Shown here one piece after another: positions 13,223-14,421 of a stretch of DNA of 14,421 nucleotides. A program made the translations under genes and the position numbers. This DNA is from RGIG1828 sp045546535. Its GTDB lineage: Bacteria; Bacillota; Clostridia; UMGS1810. The DNA is taken from assembly GCA_045546535.1 (NCBI GenBank), contig JAZQDA010000191.1, positions 1 to 14,421 of the forward strand, in the 5' to 3' direction. Below the pieces are notes generated by a model. That model did not search any database. It saw only the letters and a list, made by a program, of their open reading frames with translations, and had not been told where the DNA came from. Each line of letters opens with the position of its first letter. Within the stretch, counting starts at the first letter, position 1.

Positions 13223-13585
13223 CTAACTTTGGGTTTGATGTTCAGGATAAATGTTTATAACTGAACGGGGTTTAACGCTTGCAGGCTCATAACGGGCATA
13301 AATGGCATTTGCTTCGTTCCTCATTGCTTGCCTATCTTCCAAAGGTATTCTTTCCCCTGAAATGGTCATCGAAAATGCGTCCGAACTCGTTTTCCTGTCA
13401 AACGTCATCGATGCACGGGACAACATCAACAACAAATCCGCCAATATCAAATTTCGGGTCTGTTCCGACATATCCCCAAAATCCCAATCAGGGTCGGTGT
13501 CACGACAATAACACGCTGCCTGTATCATTTCATCAGCAACAGGGAAAGAAAAACAACCCTGATAATAATTCAATATCGTAACCAT
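13223..13585 (-). CDS. Probable head-tail connector (gp6-like)
   Basis: A 120-aa, mainly helical protein. It begins MVTILNYYQGCFSFPVADEM, then has a helix (EQTRNLILADLLLMLSRASM, about 41-60), a loop with MTISGERIPLEDRQ, another helix (RNEANAIYARYEPA) and an extended tail. This helical bundle layout and length fit HK97 gp6-type adaptors that sit under the portal. It lies 4 nt from the protease gene. The assignment rests on size, position and helix pattern, not on a diagnostic motif. In a tail-less satellite such an adaptor would form the docking surface for helper tails. Confidence 0.5.
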   Translation of the reverse strand: MVTILNYYQGCFSFPVADEMIQAACYCRDTDPDWDFGDMSEQTRNLILADLLLMLSRASMTFDRKTSSDAFSMTISGERIPLEDRQAMRNEANAIYARYEPASVKPRSVINIYPEHQTQS

Positions 13586-13589
13586 AAAC

Positions 13590-14150
13590 TTATATATTTA
13601 ATTCGTTATACATTCTTATTGCATCAGACAAACGGATTTCATCGTAACTGAATACACCTGACACCGACAAACCCCAATCCAAATCGTCTGAAAATTCTAA
13701 ACCCCACCCCTCAGCCGACAAACCGTCAAAAACAAGGTTTTTGGGCAATCGTGCAACCATGACCCATGAACCATCGGGAACGTCGGGACAACGATTGTCT
13801 GTCTTTCCCTTTGCCACATCGATTTGGAACGATTCAACCACGACAACGCCCCTGATGGGGATTCCTGAATGTTCAACGTCAAATGGGGTTTTCCTTTGCG
13901 CTGCATCAATCATCATGTCCCTGATAACATCAGGCATAAACATTACGTTATATTCCCCAATTACGTTGTCATTACGATATATCGGGGTATTTGCAGGACA
14001 AACCACAAACAGACAATCAACGGTTGTTTCATCCATTGCCAACACCTTTCCTTTCATTCCTGATGATGGGTGTTTGGTCAATGATATTGCAACCATCCTG
14101 TCCGATTGGTCTTTCACATCTGCCAAATATAGTTTCAAACCTTTATTCAT
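13590..14150 (-). CDS. XkdF-like prohead serine protease
   Basis: A 186-aa protein matching the XkdF pattern: an N-terminal strand with LYLADVKDQSDRMVAISLTK, then DVEHSGIPIRGVVVVESFQI (about 91-110) with candidate catalytic His94 and Ser107, then GSWVMVARLP (about 127-136) and DDLDWGLSVSGVF (about 155-167), corresponding to the family's GTWv and GxSvxG blocks. Such proteases trim scaffold and capsid during head maturation. It is the first gene of the late operon. The AATATATA of promoter A ends only 7 nt before its ATG, so the mRNA would be leaderless or nearly so; the next in-frame Met is residue 19 (14096). Confidence 0.72.
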   Translation of the reverse strand: MNKGLKLYLADVKDQSDRMVAISLTKHPSSGMKGKVLAMDETTVDCLFVVCPANTPIYRNDNVIGEYNVMFMPDVIRDMMIDAAQRKTPFDVEHSGIPIRGVVVVESFQIDVAKGKTDNRCPDVPDGSWVMVARLPKNLVFDGLSAEGWGLEFSDDLDWGLSVSGVFSYDEIRLSDAIRMYNELNI

Positions 14151-14157
14151 ATACCTT

Positions 14158-14194
14158 TATATATTGTTACCCTTTCCAATGTGTGAAATCGTGT
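14158..14194 (-). promoter_or_regulatory. Element-specific late promoter A
   Basis: On the minus strand CACGATTTCACAC is followed by AATATATA (14158-14165), with exactly 19 nt between TTTC (14185-14188) and AATATATA. No TAnnTTTG box is present upstream of the late operon, so transcription probably needs a different sigma factor, perhaps the split one encoded at 6058-6718. Confidence 0.72.
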
Positions 14195-14200
14195 TTTTTT

Positions 14201-14267
14201 GTTCTATTTCGTTTTTGTTCTAAAATAAATCTTTTGACCCCCAAAATAGAACGTTTTTCCTGTTCTA
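14201..14267. repeat. GTTCTA repeat array upstream of late promoter A
   Basis: GTTCTA at 14201-14206, 14217-14222 and 14262-14267, and its complement TAGAAC at 14247-14252. The last two make a perfect inverted repeat with a 9-nt spacer. The direct pair is 16 bp apart. The array lies between the late operon and the divergent recombinase promoter, in the position expected for an activator or repressor of both. A related GGAAC/GTTCC array flanks promoter-like site C (2873-2913). Confidence 0.6.
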
Positions 14268-14280
14268 AATTAAAACTTTG

Positions 14281-14421
14281 ATTTTTTTTGTAACTTTTTT
14301 CCGAAAATGTTTGGTGGTTTCAAAAATAATGCTTACCTTTGCATCGTTAAGTTAAGTTATCGGGGTTTTGAACCCCACATTGTTTCACAATTAAATGTAT
14401 TAAGTTATGGCATTGATTATC
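14281..14421. repeat. Terminal direct repeat, right copy (circular overlap)
   Basis: Exact copy of 1-141. Joining the two copies places the late operon start (14150, minus strand) and the recombinase operon promoter (30-61, plus strand) back to back in one divergent control region of about 260 bp. A second copy of the promoter (14310-14341) and the first five codons of the tiny ORF (from 14407) are therefore duplicates, not extra genes. Confidence 0.93.

Noticed and set aside
13741..14223. 160-codon plus-strand ORF opposite the protease gene
   Set aside because: Shadow of the XkdF-like gene on the other strand; it also crosses late promoter A and the GTTCTA array.
1..14421. Direct terminal repeats as real linear phage ends
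   Set aside because: The repeat begins and ends at arbitrary points, spans a promoter and a partial ORF, and has a length typical of assembler overlap.
1..14421. CRISPR array, tRNA or rRNA genes
   Set aside because: No regularly spaced repeats of CRISPR size, no cloverleaf with a TTCRANNC arm and no rRNA signature were seen on either strand.

Overview
This window is a circular element read just over one full turn. The last 141 bases (14281-14421) repeat the first 141 exactly, so the unique sequence is 14,280 bp. A 141-base overlap is what a k=141 assembler leaves on a closed circle, so this is more likely an assembly join than true phage termini. The host is almost certainly a member of the Bacteroidetes. 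Four strong promoters carry the TTG/TTTG - 19 to 20 bp - TAnnTTTG signature, genes lack Shine-Dalgarno sequences and have AT-rich leaders, and the replication, capsid and mobilisation-like proteins resemble those of Bacteroides-group phages and plasmids.

Layout: (1) 30-1414, plus strand: a promoter, two related tiny membrane-peptide ORFs, a small serine recombinase, a Cys-rich protein and terminators. (2) 1415-1957: convergent, AT-rich, without a convincing gene. (3) 1958-2497, minus: a tandem-repeat protein resembling BfmA/BtgA mobilisation proteins. (4) 2560-2915: non-coding, with terminators, a palindrome, a GGAAC array and a promoter-like site. (5) 2916-6718, minus: two sigma-like proteins, a membrane protein, a small Cys protein, a probable small terminase, an HNH nuclease and the large terminase. 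(6) 7026-9943, plus: TOPRIM primase and SF2-type helicase. (7) 9948-10064: an apparent small RNA gene. (8) 10131-14150, minus: XkdF-like protease, connector-like proteins, scaffold, major capsid protein and portal.

The element therefore encodes what is needed to build and fill a capsid (terminase, portal, protease, scaffold, capsid, connectors) and to replicate, but I see no tail, baseplate, fibre or endolysin gene. That is the logic of a capsid-forming phage satellite, which makes its own heads and borrows tails and lysis from a helper. Here it is an apparently circular, recombinase-bearing, plasmid-like element in a Bacteroidetes host.

Two regulatory systems stand out. First, three minus-strand sites share CACRATTTCRCAC followed by AATATATA at exactly the same distance (TTTC-N19-AATATATA). 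Two of them sit directly before the head genes, which lack the host-type promoter, and the element encodes sigma region-2-like and region-4-like proteins as separate, overlapping genes; these may form a two-piece late sigma factor. Second, a roughly 80-nt RNA with its own promoter and terminator carries 16 nt perfectly antisense to the translation start region of the primase mRNA, like a copy-number control RNA. In addition, GATC, AGCT, GGCC, CCGG and CTAG appear to be completely absent from the element.
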